This document shows positions 1 through 10,441 of a stretch of DNA of 64,000 nucleotides, in pieces. Below the pieces are notes generated by a model, which searched no databases, had not been told where the DNA came from, and saw nothing but the letters and a program-made list of their open reading frames with translations. The position numbers were made by a program, and so were the translations under genes. Source of the DNA: Zarea fungicola. Its lineage: Eukaryota; Ascomycota; Sordariomycetes; Hypocreales; Cordycipitaceae. The stretch covers positions 62,001-126,000 of the forward strand of contig FWCC01000006.1 of assembly GCA_900169235.1 (NCBI GenBank), written 5' to 3'. Numbering within the stretch: the stretch's first letter is position 1; the number at the start of each line of letters is the position of its first letter.

Positions 1-602
1 TGCAACAACAGCAGTTCTACTACGGACAGTGCCCAGCATCTCGCTGTACGCCCTCGCCAGCCATGCTGCAGGATCCGCATACAGGACTGTGGTTTGCGTG
101 CGCAGGGCCGAGTGTGGACCAGTGGCCGTACGATGGGCAGCGCGAGTTTCAGTACTTTTTGGCGCGTCCACAGACGACACGCCCAGATCGTCGGGTCACT
201 GTGACGCCGCTGCAAACCACGGACTGCCTCAGGGACGTGCTCGCCAACACGCGTGTGCTTGAGTTTCCCACGATTGTGGTGCTGCGCAGCGAACTGACGC
301 TGCCGGAGGCGTCGTATGTGCTCGGACCCAAGGATATGGTTGCGTCGTCGACAACGGCCGCCGCCGCCGCCGGGCCATCAAAAATTCACGCGCAGAAGCG
401 CAAGGATGGACTGTCTGGCGAGGGCAAGAGCGTGAAGAAGCAGCGCAGGAATGACGATGCAGACGGAAATGAAGATGAAGGTGAGGACGATGATAGTGAC
501 ACCGGAGTGGAAGAGGGCGTTGTGATCGGAGAGGAAAGCATGGGCGAGGAGGACGACACAACAAGTGGCTCTGAAACATCGAGCATGTCTGAGAGCGAAT
601 AG
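1..602 (+). CDS. Probable box C/D snoRNP assembly factor Bcd1, 3' part
   Basis: The reading frame is open from the left edge (codons from base 3) to the TAG at 600-602, so only the C-terminal ~200 residues are present. The visible part has a short conserved-looking segment with the string EFPTIVVL, then a low-complexity tail: an Ala run, a basic stretch (KKQRR) and a long Asp/Glu/Ser-rich acidic end. The EFPTI segment followed by an acidic tail is what I associate with fungal Bcd1, an essential HIT-zinc-finger nucleolar protein needed for box C/D snoRNA stability. The HIT zinc finger would lie upstream, outside the window. The first in-window ATG (63) is internal. The family call is recognition from a short motif; another nucleolar protein with an acidic tail is possible. 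Confidence 0.5.
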   Translation, partial: QQQQFYYGQCPASRCTPSPAMLQDPHTGLWFACAGPSVDQWPYDGQREFQYFLARPQTTRPDRRVTVTPLQTTDCLRDVLANTRVLEFPTIVVLRSELTLPEASYVLGPKDMVASSTTAAAAAGPSKIHAQKRKDGLSGEGKSVKKQRRNDDADGNEDEGEDDDSDTGVEEGVVIGEESMGEEDDTTSGSETSSMSESE

Positions 603-988
603 TGTATCGGATTATGGTTTTTGGAGCGAGCTTTAAATGGAGAGGAGATTATACTACGCTTAAATCTCTGTTCTGTGTATTTTTAAATGTATAAATATCT
701 GTATTCAGTACAAGGTTGCATTACCGTAGTGGGAAAAGTTGCTGGATATTTGGGCAGGATAATTACTGTTGGCTTCGAGCTGTCTTGGCATATTACATTC
801 AAAGCGAATCATTACACATCACAATATAAAACTGGGCACACTTGCCATCGAGAGTATATGGTTTGCCATGTAAAAATGAGTCTCTCTCTCCGTCTCTAGA
901 AAAAAGACAGAAGGAGCCTGTTTGGAAGCAGTCTCTGAGATTCCACAAGCATGACACACAAATACCAACTCGCATGCGACATAAACTT
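603..988. other. Convergent 3' intergenic region
   Basis: AT-rich spacer between two convergent genes. It should hold both 3' UTRs; short AT stretches such as ttttaaatgtataaat near 680 could be polyadenylation regions. No coding or RNA gene was recognised. Confidence 0.5.
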
Positions 989-1675
989 TTACTGGATAGA
1001 CTCCAACGCAGTGTCGACAATCATACTCTCCTCGTCCCACCACTGCTTGAACAGGCGCAGCCGCTCCGTCCTCTCCACTGCCATCTCCCGGCCGGCCGGC
1101 GTCTTCATCAGCGGCACGAGGTGCAGCAGCTTCTCCTCAAAGTGCGCGACGGACCCGTCCAGCGGCCTCGTCGTCCGCGCGCCGCCGTACGTGAAGACGC
1201 GCCCGATTCCAATCGCGCCGATCGCGTCCAGGCGGTCCGCGTCCTGAACCACCGCGAGCTCCGGGTGCCGCGCCACGAGCGCCGCCGTCGCCGCCGGGTC
1301 GGCCACCTCGCCCCGGTAGCTGACGCCGAGACAGATGGCCTGCACGCTCTCGGCAAGCTCCACGTCGGCGCCAAAAGAGGTGAGGAGAGTGAAGAGGATG
1401 GTGGACGCGTCCTGGTCTGGCTGGATGTACTTTCTGTCGGCCACGTCGTGGAGGAGCGCGGCGAGGACGATTTTGCGCAGGGAGCACGGGGGCGACTTTG
1501 GGGTGTCATGAGAGGTGGTGGAGCGGGTGTGGATGAGGCGCGCGAGGGAGGTGACGCGGAGAATGTGCGACCAGTCGTGTGAGGCGTCGAGTTTGGTCAT
1601 GAAGTCGTGGGCGTAGGCGGCGGCTTGCGTGACGAGGTCATCGTCGGCAAAGTCATGAAGAATGCGGGGTAACAT
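989..1675 (-). CDS. HD-domain metal-dependent phosphohydrolase (YedJ-like)
   Basis: A 228-residue protein starting at the ATG at 1675-1673. A longer in-frame start at 1855 would add a 60-residue unlike leader and is less likely. The HD-superfamily metal ligands are visible: H33 and H37 in the HDWSH motif, the H75-D76 pair in LLHDVADR, and a later Asp in QDADRLDAIGAIGIGR (residues ~143-158). This order, with the QDADRLDA block, is that of YedJ-like HD proteins, thought to be metal-dependent phosphohydrolases acting on nucleotides or similar phosphates; the substrate is unknown. No signal peptide or membrane segment is seen, so a cytosolic enzyme is expected. The coding DNA is GC-rich, unlike the AT-rich sequence that follows. 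There is no intron. Confidence 0.85.
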   Translation of the reverse strand: MLPRILHDFADDDLVTQAAAYAHDFMTKLDASHDWSHILRVTSLARLIHTRSTTSHDTPKSPPCSLRKIVLAALLHDVADRKYIQPDQDASTILFTLLTSFGADVELAESVQAICLGVSYRGEVADPAATAALVARHPELAVVQDADRLDAIGAIGIGRVFTYGGARTTRPLDGSVAHFEEKLLHLVPLMKTPAGREMAVERTERLRLFKQWWDEESMIVDTALESIQ

Positions 1676-2199
1676 TGTGGCGGTGTGTTCTGAGAGGAAG
1701 GATTGAATTTGGAAAATGAATGAGTGAAGAGCGATAGAAAACAATGGACAATCTAAAAGAGTGAGAACAGAGGCTGAGATGTACAATGAAACAGCACGCC
1801 GTTGAGTCACACCGCTGATGAGGCACAATTTGTCTGATATTGACAAATCAGCCAATCAGAGAGCAGCATCCAATGCCTCAGTCTATGTTCCTAAAGAAAA
1901 ATATACTTGCAGGTAAATATAAACCAAAGTACTCAAGCTTCATAGCAATGATGAAATGCTCATAGTGTAAAATTCACTAAATTATACAGACTTATTTCTC
2001 TCTAGCTTACAGGAGAACTAGGCCGATGAGCTTGATATTAATAAAGCCAGAGACACGACCTATTAATTCTGAAAGGACAACAGAAATAAATTCATTCATT
2101 TTAATTGAAGCTCAGTTAACATGGAGCCGAGAGCACATGTCTCCCAGGGTATTTGGTTGAGAATACAATAGCACCCTGAGAGCCGCCATATTCCACACC
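1676..2199. other. AT-rich intergenic region
   Basis: Promoter side of the HD gene and 3' flank of the next gene. No coding signal, tandem repeat or RNA gene was seen. Confidence 0.5.
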
Positions 2200-2642
2200 T
2201 CAGCAACCGCACTTGAGGTTATCAGGGATTGATGTGTGAGGAGGGACCCATGCGGCAGCACTACCTGTTCCAACTGTGCGCACATAGCCACCGCAGGCCT
2301 TTAGGTCATCTGTCGTAGGACAGTCAGACGATCCATTCGCCAGCTTATCGGCGTGGCAGCACAGACCGTTGACGCAGGAAGCGCTGCCACATCCTGCGTC
2401 GGCGGTGCATTCGTTGACTTGAAACAATATTAGCCTATTTCTGCATCTACTGTTTCCGACCACCAAAGAAAAGGAAAATACTTACAAACTACAACGTCAC
2501 AGTCATCACAGTCCCAGGTTGTGATTGCGCAGTTATTGTTCTTATAGGTATACGCGCAGTACTTGTTCGTGTCACAGGACTGTGCGGCTGTGAAACCAGC
2601 GGCCATGGACAAGGCGACAAGACTGACGACGGAATGCTTCAT
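2200..2642 (-). CDS. Small secreted protein with 14 cysteines
   Basis: Two exons on the minus strand, 2642-2486 and 2417-2200, with a 68 bp intron (donor GTAAG at 2485, acceptor AAG ending 2418). The joined product is 124 residues. It begins with a clear secretion signal (about 20 residues, ending GFTAAQ), and the mature part of ~104 residues holds 14 Cys, including WDCDDC, GLCCH and a C-terminal KCGC. This density suggests an extracellular disulfide-rich fold, as in many fungal effectors and antimicrobial proteins. I do not recognise the family. A TATA-like box lies ~110 bp upstream of the ATG. The neighbourhood is AT-rich and gene-poor, and the gene stands alone. Confidence 0.8.
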
Positions 2643-5364
2643 AGTGACGGTTTAGATCTTGATTGTGTAACTGGTTGTTTGGCTTTAAACTGTAAAACGT
2701 TGTGAGCTTGTTGAATATGATTTCCCGAGAGGATGAGGCAAACATGGAGCAATTTATACATGTTTCTTCGGCATCTCGTGGAACTCGTGGCATCACTCAG
2801 TATGCCGTTAAGATCTGCGGCCATAGCCATGCCAAGGAAGTCAATGCAGTGATTCCGTTACAGATGAAGCATTGATTGACAACACTAATTACTTCATCTA
2901 GTTGAGGCCACGAAACATGTCCATCGCCTGCGTGTGTTACAGAGTAGACTATTGACTTGATGGGGAATTACCGGATTATAATGGTTTATCATGACGTCTT
3001 TGTATTACGCCAAGCATCTTGCTTACCGAATTGGCGGGTACCAATATCGGCTAAGATTACAATTTCGGCTATTAGAAGAGGCCTCTCTTCCCCATTACCC
3101 ACTTGGTATACGATAAGTTAGTAGTGGCGGTCCGACGGAGATCCACGGCTTCAGCCAGGATAGTTAAAAACATACTAAATGTGGCTGGACTCCATTCCCT
3201 ATGGGGTAAAGCTAACGGCTAGGTAATATGCAAACATGCGAGACTGGTGTTGCTAGTTTCTCAAGTCTAAACCATGCACGATTTTAGCCAACACGGTTAC
3301 CGGTGCTGGTTTATAGGTTGAAGAGTTCCTACAACTGATTACAGCGTGATACATTTGGGCCGAGAGTCTGTAGACTTTACTGGGCTCATAAAACTTGGCT
3401 CTGTAGCTGCTCCATTGAAAGTGTGAGGCCACAAGGAAAGAAAGAAGTCACTGATGCGACGAGCCGTAAAATGGGGTTGAAAAGGATTTGTGTTTTGCCA
3501 AGTTCAGGAGGATCGACAACAGGAACCCGTCATCACGCGGGATAAACCCATGGGGCTGGAAGCTAACCTAACTAAGTGAACCAGGACGAACGATGGGGCA
3601 GGATGGGTCGCTGCCAATAATCATATAGGCTTAACTGGGTGACCGAACCCGAGCTGACCAAGTAAATATTCGTTGCATATTTTTGCGACATTTAGAAGAT
3701 GGAGGCTAGGGTGGCCTGTGCCTATGTAGCCAACACCGATGAGTAGAGGCGTCTCTTAACTTTGCACGTCGCGCGCTACCATTACCATTAGACCAAAGCT
3801 ATCCCTGGATTGCGGTCTGTATCCGAACTAATAAGCAAAATGCAGAGGAGACTGGCCGTTTTGACACTGCACATTAACGAGCACGTCGTGATCAAGAAGC
3901 GCATCTAGGGCCGCGAGCCCGCAAGCCCGCAAGCCCTCGGATAAAGCAGCATCATGTCACACCATGGAGGAGAAGCAGACAATCTGCTCCTATGCTGCTC
4001 ATGTACTCACCGTAGAAATCCACAAAGCGCGTCTTTCACGATTCAAATCGTTTCATTGGTTCTATTTAGTATTCATGTGTCTCATTCCTACACCATAAAC
4101 AGCTCCTTGGCTCCGTAACCGTTGCCCAAATTTCGACTCAGTCTGGAGAAATTGACCATTTCAATCTTAATTACCGGGACATTTTATTTCTTTTCAATCA
4201 GTTAGCCGGATTGAAAGCTGCTGAATTTCGCGCTCGAGCTGTACCTAGCCAGTTTTTATCCCAAGTCTCATTTTTGGATTGGTTGTTACCACTGTGGCCG
4301 ACCACAAATAGCTACGTGACTACCGTGAAGCCCAAGCTGCACTGCAGTTCATATGATCCATCCAGGTTCTTACCACCACGGAATGGGACAGATGATTCTA
4401 CAAAATTCACGTTTGGGTATGACCACCGGATTGTCCAGAAGAGCATAACACTTGGCAGACTATGTTGCTCACAATATCAAGACTTCTTGCCGTGTTACAA
4501 TTGGCAAAGTTAACGATGTTACAGGGAAACCTATACAGCCAACAATTCGGTGTCGAGATGACCTCCTTGCGCGTGTTAAAGAATTTCCCTCCAGCGTCAC
4601 GCCCAGGAGTGAGATCAATGCTAGGCTCATCCAGCAGCTGGAAATGGACTATCCCATGGACAGCAGTGACAATCATTTCACTAATAGTGGGGTCAAAATT
4701 TCTAATAGCCAAGGACTGAGAAAGCTGCTATGCGGAGGATCTGGGTGTAGACTTGAGTCATCTGTTACCATTGCTAACTTTGTGCGTCCGTTGTGGAGGT
4801 TATTTTGAAATGTGCGCCTCGCGCGAGGTGGCGTCTTCAGCCCATTATACTATTCTTGGGTCGGGTAAAGAGATCGTTTTGGCACTGAGGCGTCATTTTA
4901 GTTGGTGCCAGCAAATGCCTAAAAATAAGTGATAACTATAGCTGGACCACAATTCGTGGTGCGGTAAGAGTAGAACCCTTGTTGGTAGCCACGGTAAGTG
5001 GTAATTCTCCATACCAAGTATGTCCTTCAATATCAGCGTCTTTTATGGTCGGCCATGAAATGGTTATTAAAGCAATATAAATAGGATAAACATATTACCA
5101 CACCTATTTTTAGTAGGAATATAACCACTTACTCAGCAAACGTCAGCTTATGTATTATTTCATAATACATTGCTTTTGTCAGTCTTTCAAAAAAGTAACA
5201 TTAACCCGCATCAAGTACTAGTCATAGATGAATTATACCAGGGATCAAATTGCATTTAAAACATTATCTGCTGCTTTTTTCACTTAAAAAGGTACACCAT
5301 CTCAAGTACGAACCATTCAAACTTCATTACATACAATCTCGGAATCACCCACCTCTTCGTTACA
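2643..5364. other. AT-rich gene desert
   Basis: About 2.7 kb with no supported gene. Between 4211 and 4808 there are overlapping open frames of 85-118 codons on both strands; none has a recognisable motif, signal peptide or convincing splice partner, so none is called. A short GC-rich repeat of gcccgcaa units occurs near 3910-3940. The rest is AT-rich with many stops in all frames, as expected of decayed or RIP-mutated sequence, but no intact transposon feature was found. Confidence 0.5.
2751..2758 (-). promoter_or_regulatory. TATA-like box
   Basis: TATAAATT on the minus strand, ~110 bp upstream of the secreted 14-Cys gene start. Confidence 0.45.
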
Positions 5365-5817
5365 ATGCACGTCACACAGACTTCATTTGGAATCGTTGCC
5401 CTGGCCTCACTCCACACCGTGATGGCTGATTTTCATCTTGCTCTTTCAGATCGCTTCAACTACTTACCTGGAGGTGATGATAATAGGTTTAACGATTTTG
5501 CCTATTTGCCATCCAACGATTATACCTGCACCTGGATGAGAACTGCAGGACACGGACACGGTACTGAAGTTACCCCGAAAACACCCGAGGGGGGTTGGCC
5601 AGCACAGTTCACTTCCATTTCTGCCATTTGCGGTGAACGGGACTTGATGTTCAAAAGCAATGCCAACTCTGGATATGATTTAATCCAACAGAATGGTGAA
5701 AATGCGGGATCTTGCTATAGAAACTTTGGTGGGAAAGGCCTTGACTGCAGTCTGTTCGGCATAAGCTGGGGGGTGGCTGAGAACTATGTCTGCTATTCGT
5801 ACTTGTGCAACCCCTAA
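5365..5817 (+). CDS. Secreted protein, ADFH...CYSYLCN family, copy 1
   Basis: A single-exon protein of 150 residues with an N-terminal signal (~21 residues) and mature start near ADFH. It has six Cys: one near residue 55, ICGE, SCYRN, LDCS, and a pair in the C-terminal CYSYLCNP. The same start (ADFH), the same six-Cys order and the same C-terminal CYSYLCN occur in the protein at 10031-10441, so the two are divergent paralogues. The copies share little else. The family is unknown to me; it is likely an extracellular disulfide-bonded protein, possibly an effector. The gene lies alone in AT-rich DNA. Confidence 0.8.
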   Translation: MHVTQTSFGIVALASLHTVMADFHLALSDRFNYLPGGDDNRFNDFAYLPSNDYTCTWMRTAGHGHGTEVTPKTPEGGWPAQFTSISAICGERDLMFKSNANSGYDLIQQNGENAGSCYRNFGGKGLDCSLFGISWGVAENYVCYSYLCNP

Positions 5818-6502
5818 TGGGTGGCGAGAGGGCATTGCGGCTTGGTTCGTCACAACCAGCACGGAAATGGGTTGCGCAGACTATTACATGTGATGCATCG
5901 CCACCTATGGTGGTCCAACCATCACAAACTGTAATCTCATAGGTTAGCTGGAATTTCAATAGAACAACCATCTCTCTAGCCCTCCTAATATACATATAAC
6001 AGTGAGGAATGTAAGATTTGTAAACCTCAACTATATATTAAGAACATCTAACAATCAGTTCGGCTTGGCGGTCAGTCAGTCAGGATTGGAAAGTTGGGAA
6101 AGTCTCATATGTGGTAGCAATTTCTCGTTTACGGTCGAGTGACTTGGAATTCGACCAAACATTGACTTTTCCAGGACATTGAGCCTACCTCAGTGAGGTT
6201 ATAAACGACCCCTAGAAAGGGATAGCACCATGAAACATTCATGTCCTATTCTTGCTACAACTCGCCCCGTCTAAGACTGTCGCATTTCCAGGCATTGTGG
6301 AAAACATTAAAAGCTTTAGGATCAAAGTGAATTTGCTTGTTCTATTACTATCTGGATATGAGGCTGGTCATAGTAACAGGTTAATAGATAGAGTCTTCTG
6401 GCCGCGTTGCTAGAGGCAATGAGGTTGTTATAGCTGTAAGAAATCTGAGTTGTAACAATGCAATTTCTAGAACAAGGTCTCTTGCGCCTCCAACTATATC
6501 GC
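5818..6502. other. Convergent intergenic region
   Basis: 3' flanks of two secreted-protein genes. AT-rich with no supported coding frame. Confidence 0.5.
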
Positions 6503-6946
6503 TTAAGCTATGGTGTCGCGAAGATCACAGCTGAACTCGGGCAGGTTGCCACCAAAAGCGGGATCATTGTTGAAAGTGTCAAAAAGCGCAGACTTGAAAG
6601 CCGATAACTGGTCCGACGGAGAATGCTTATCAAGAAGAACGTTGAGAAACACAGTCTTGAAAGGGTCAGGCTGCTTTGAGGTATCGCAGCTTAGGCCATC
6701 AAAGCTAATATTGATTGGCGGATCGAAGTGAACAATGTCGGTTTCCAGGGTCAACCAGTTGTTGATTGTACCGCAGAGGTTATTGTTCGGGTCGGAGGCG
6801 GCGTTAATAGTAATGGAAAACTTATTCCCAAGAACTCCACCAAGTCCGGTTTGGGTTGAAGCAACGCAGGACGTGACAACGGCGGCTGCTAGTGCTGCCG
6901 GGGCGGAAAGGCCGGCCAAGAGAAGTGCGATGCCCGCTTTCTGCAT
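6503..6946 (-). CDS. Small secreted protein, unknown family
   Basis: A single-exon 147-residue protein. The N-terminus is a strong signal peptide rich in Leu and Ala (about 20 residues, ending LAAA). The mature part has four Cys spaced widely (TSCVAS, NLCGT, LSCDTS, FSCDLR), which could make two disulfides. It is moderately acidic with a few hydrophobic strands. No motif ties it to a known enzyme. A TATATATA box is ~140 bp upstream. It is convergent with the secreted gene at 5365. The start was chosen because the signal peptide begins directly at this Met. Confidence 0.75.
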   Translation of the reverse strand: MQKAGIALLLAGLSAPAALAAAVVTSCVASTQTGLGGVLGNKFSITINAASDPNNNLCGTINNWLTLETDIVHFDPPINISFDGLSCDTSKQPDPFKTVFLNVLLDKHSPSDQLSAFKSALFDTFNNDPAFGGNLPEFSCDLRDTIA

Positions 6947-7084
6947 ATTTAGAGAGGCTATTGGAGGTAGACGAAGAGTAATGAGATGAATATAAAAAGC
7001 GATTATGAGCAGTAGATGGAGTGGTTTGGCTGCTAATGCGTATTGTTGAGGAGATTGTGTTGGAATGAGGGAGATTTGAAGTGC

Positions 7085-7092
7085 TATATATA
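7085..7092 (-). promoter_or_regulatory. TATA-like box
   Basis: TATATATA (palindromic), ~140 bp upstream of the minus-strand secreted-protein start at 6946. Confidence 0.45.
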
Positions 7093-9906
7093 CTTTGGGC
7101 CACGCATGAATGCCTCTCTCAGCCCCTATTCATAGTATACTCTCTTGCCACTCAGAGCCCATCGCTTGCGTGCTAAGATTAGTTCATTGCTAATACTGCA
7201 TACTTGATTTAACCGTTAGAGCGTCCACCGTATGTGTGTTTTTTGCTGGAAGAGTCTATAATTAACATCAGTTAACTATTCATATGCAAGTCAAGTAAAA
7301 TTAATAAGCGAGCAATAGCGCTAGGCCAATGCTCGGACAAAGTAGGAGTGTCTTTTTGGCACCTTAGATGTGGAGTATCAGGTCGGTTAAATTACCATGT
7401 TAGGCTCGGGGCATAGCAAGCTTCACTATTTCGCAGTACAGCAACTTCGAGTTTCAGGACGACTGCACATTTGCAGTCCTTAGCTGGCCGATCCACGACT
7501 TATTTCTGGAACTTTACGGTATTTGTAATATAACCCCTACCTTTACTAGTTTTACTAACAGTTGCTTACTTTTTTGAGAAGGTGTATACTATTTTATAGA
7601 GTAGTTATTGGTCATACGAGGCTGTTGATTGAGGAGAAGACCAGGCTTGTGTCATGACACCTTGAGACCCTTGCAAATAACCCTGGACAGCCATCTGAAC
7701 GTAGCGTTGATGCCACGGAGAATGACCATGCATGTGGGGAAATGAAGCTGTCAACGTTGAAAGGTGCCAGGCATATACACCGTCTTTGCCATACGGTGCG
7801 TAACTAGGTTGAAATTTCAACCCGTGTGCCGAATATAGAATTTAAGCGCGTCTCTTTTAAAATTAAAATAGTAACACTTGATGACTGCAAATCGCTACTA
7901 CCTGCCATATTTATAATTTACTCAACGAGTATATTTTTGTATTTTGACTTTGCTATACAGACCCCCTTGCACAGCCACGTGCCTCATTGAAAGCTGAGTA
8001 CTTCATGAATAGGGAACCAGCTAACGCAATATCGTGTTGATGATTGACTAAATGTAAACGCCACCTTGTTCGCACTTGTTCACATTGTAAAACTCCACCA
8101 CAACCTTGATACTCCTACCACGTGGTACATTGCGGAATTCGCTGGAAGGTGGGCATTGTAGGTAAACCATCTATTTATGATAGAATTGGCCGAATGCTGT
8201 GATTGCCTCTGAAAAAGAATCATCATCAATATAGGCTTCGAGCTGGCAGTTTTGGTGATGAGCGCTTTCTTCTGCCAACAACAAAACCGGAAAAGTCAGG
8301 GGTCGATATCCGGTGCGGGTCAGGCCATCAATGTTGTCCAAATGTAGAGTCAGCAAATCTGTAATTAGAGCGATAAATATACCACAAAGAGGCAAATCAT
8401 TTATTTTATTCTATTTTTGGCTAGGCCACCTCCAAGCTGGGGTGGTTAAACAGAATGTGATGCTGCTAGTACTTGTTCCCACATCTGAGACCCTGGATGC
8501 AGAATTTGCACAAGATTATCAAGCTTTGTTAAATCCGTTCTAGCAGTGGAGTCGGCAAAAAAATGACTGGCCACGCTTGAAAAATACCTGCTACTAACCA
8601 GCCTGAATCTATGGGTACAAGATAGCATATATTCAAGAAACAACACTACATTGACTTTCAGTTCATTGATTTGTTATCATCAGCTTGAGATATTCCTGCT
8701 GGTTGCCCATTTTTCATTGAACCAGTATGAAGTTTCTTCAGATACAAATTTTCACAGTGAAATTAACCTCGCTCTACGTATCTTTTGCAGCTGTTGCCCT
8801 AGACGGCCGGGAATAACGACCACTCTGTTATAGTTATATGCAGTGGTTGTCTGCTTGCTTAGTGCTTGAATTGGGTTTACTGCTAATCTTTTGCTCGGTG
8901 ACATGGCAGTTACGGACAGTTGTTAAAAAACAAAGCTTTACGTGCATTGTTTTTTAATAGTTTGGTCGGCAATTATTGTTTAGCCAGAGCTACAATCAGG
9001 CTATCCGAATTCAGCCACAGGTAGAATAACTAGTTACACGAGTTAAAACGATGACCTCATCAAGCCTAACGGAATCAATGGGTATTGACCGTACTCGGGT
9101 GTTTATCCTTAAGCTTCGTCAATGCGGTGACGCGTGCGAGCACGCGCCTAGGACAAATCTTTTATAAAATTACCCCACCTCCATCTCATCGTTCGACTAT
9201 GCCTTTATAATGGCTTAACTTGGTGTTTTATTAAGCTATATAAAATTATCCCAATCCACGTATACTAGGCAGATTGTGGCATATTCCACTTGGACCACGT
9301 TTGCGCCGCTTAAATCGCTATTTACTAACAGAGTAGTAACTGGATTGGTCGGTGACGATCATCGAATACCGGCTGTTGTAAGATTCCTCTCTCGTCGACA
9401 GTGGCCTACACACTATTGAAACGTCTAAGATACATACGCGTCTTCAGCTATCGTTGTGTCATGGTCGGAGCCTTCTGGATCGTCACAGTGAGGGTGATTG
9501 AGAATTGTCTATTGAGCATTGCGAAACCAGTCCGGGTTGGGCGCTGTCCTATCTGCCAGGCCGACTTTCCTATACTTCTAATACACAAGTGGCTCTTATC
9601 AGGCTCTTCGCTATAAGCCACAACAAACTATATTAGGTTGTTCAGTGACAATTACAAATAAAATTCTAAATTTGAGTGACCGCTAGAGCTTTCAGCCTCA
9701 TTAAGCAAACGAGGCAGTGTTTACAGCTGCTATAGTACCTGGCTGATATTGAGCCAATATTGACTTTAAATGTAATCGCGTGACATGTACAACATTGCTC
9801 ATATTGTCTACAACTATTTTCTGTTACCAAGCGGCTAATTTTAGAACGCTAATGTCCTCCGTACAGAAGTAGGCCACTTTGCAGAAGATCATCAGCGGAG
9901 TGAACC

Positions 9907-9914
9907 ATATAAAG
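9907..9914 (+). promoter_or_regulatory. TATA-like box
   Basis: A catataaagtc context ~120 bp upstream of the ATG at 10031. Confidence 0.45.
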
Positions 9915-10030
9915 TCAGGCTTAACTGACCTCAATGCCATTATGAAAGCTTCAATCTCTTCACTTAATTCATCACACACTAACGCTCAAGCCAAAACAAT
10001 TCCTCACATACTCTCAGCTGATTCGCCCTA

Positions 10031-10441
10031 ATGGCTTTCTTCAAAGTTCTGGTCATCGCCGCCACCTTGGTATCCTCAACTTTGGCAGACTTCCACATCA
10101 TCATCGAAGACACTGCCATTGCCGCCATTCCTTCAAACAAATACAGCTGCCGGTCTCTTGGTGACGGTGGTCATCAAACTAAGAATGCTGCTTTGAGAGG
10201 GGCCCCTATGAGTGGCTTTGGCGTACCACAGGTATTTTTTCAAATGAGAGGGGCTCTCTGTGGCGCAAGTACTGTGAATTTTTATCCGCAGCCTGATGGG
10301 ACGATTCAAGCCTTTATTGACCAGGGCGACGGGTCTCTGCTGGCAACCTGCTATAATAACTCTCGAAAGGATACGGTTCGCTGCTCGGACGGAACAAATT
10401 GGAGCGAGACCCATGTTTGCTACTCTTACTTATGCAACTAA
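10031..10441 (+). CDS. Secreted protein, ADFH...CYSYLCN family, copy 2
   Basis: A single-exon 136-residue protein with a signal peptide (about 19 residues, ending STLA) followed by ADFHIII. Its Cys pattern (YSCRS, ALCGAS, ATCYNN, VRCSDG, then CYSYLCN at the extreme C-terminus) matches the protein at 5365-5817 in order and partly in neighbours: CG after the second Cys, CY at the third and CS at the fourth. The two genes have the same orientation, ~4.2 kb apart. They look like an old tandem duplication that diverged strongly under conserved disulfide bonding. The function is unknown. Confidence 0.8.
   Translation: MAFFKVLVIAATLVSSTLADFHIIIEDTAIAAIPSNKYSCRSLGDGGHQTKNAALRGAPMSGFGVPQVFFQMRGALCGASTVNFYPQPDGTIQAFIDQGDGSLLATCYNNSRKDTVRCSDGTNWSETHVCYSYLCN

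Larger units (their letters stand above)
6947..10030. other. AT-rich gene desert
   Basis: About 3 kb beyond the promoter of the 6503-6946 gene. Frames of 60-76 codons exist but none has a signal peptide, motif or composition separating it from chance. No intact mobile element was seen. Confidence 0.5.

Noticed and set aside
4211..4808. Overlapping open frames on both strands in the gene desert
   Set aside because: No signal peptide, motif or convincing splice signals; lengths are within chance expectation for the region.
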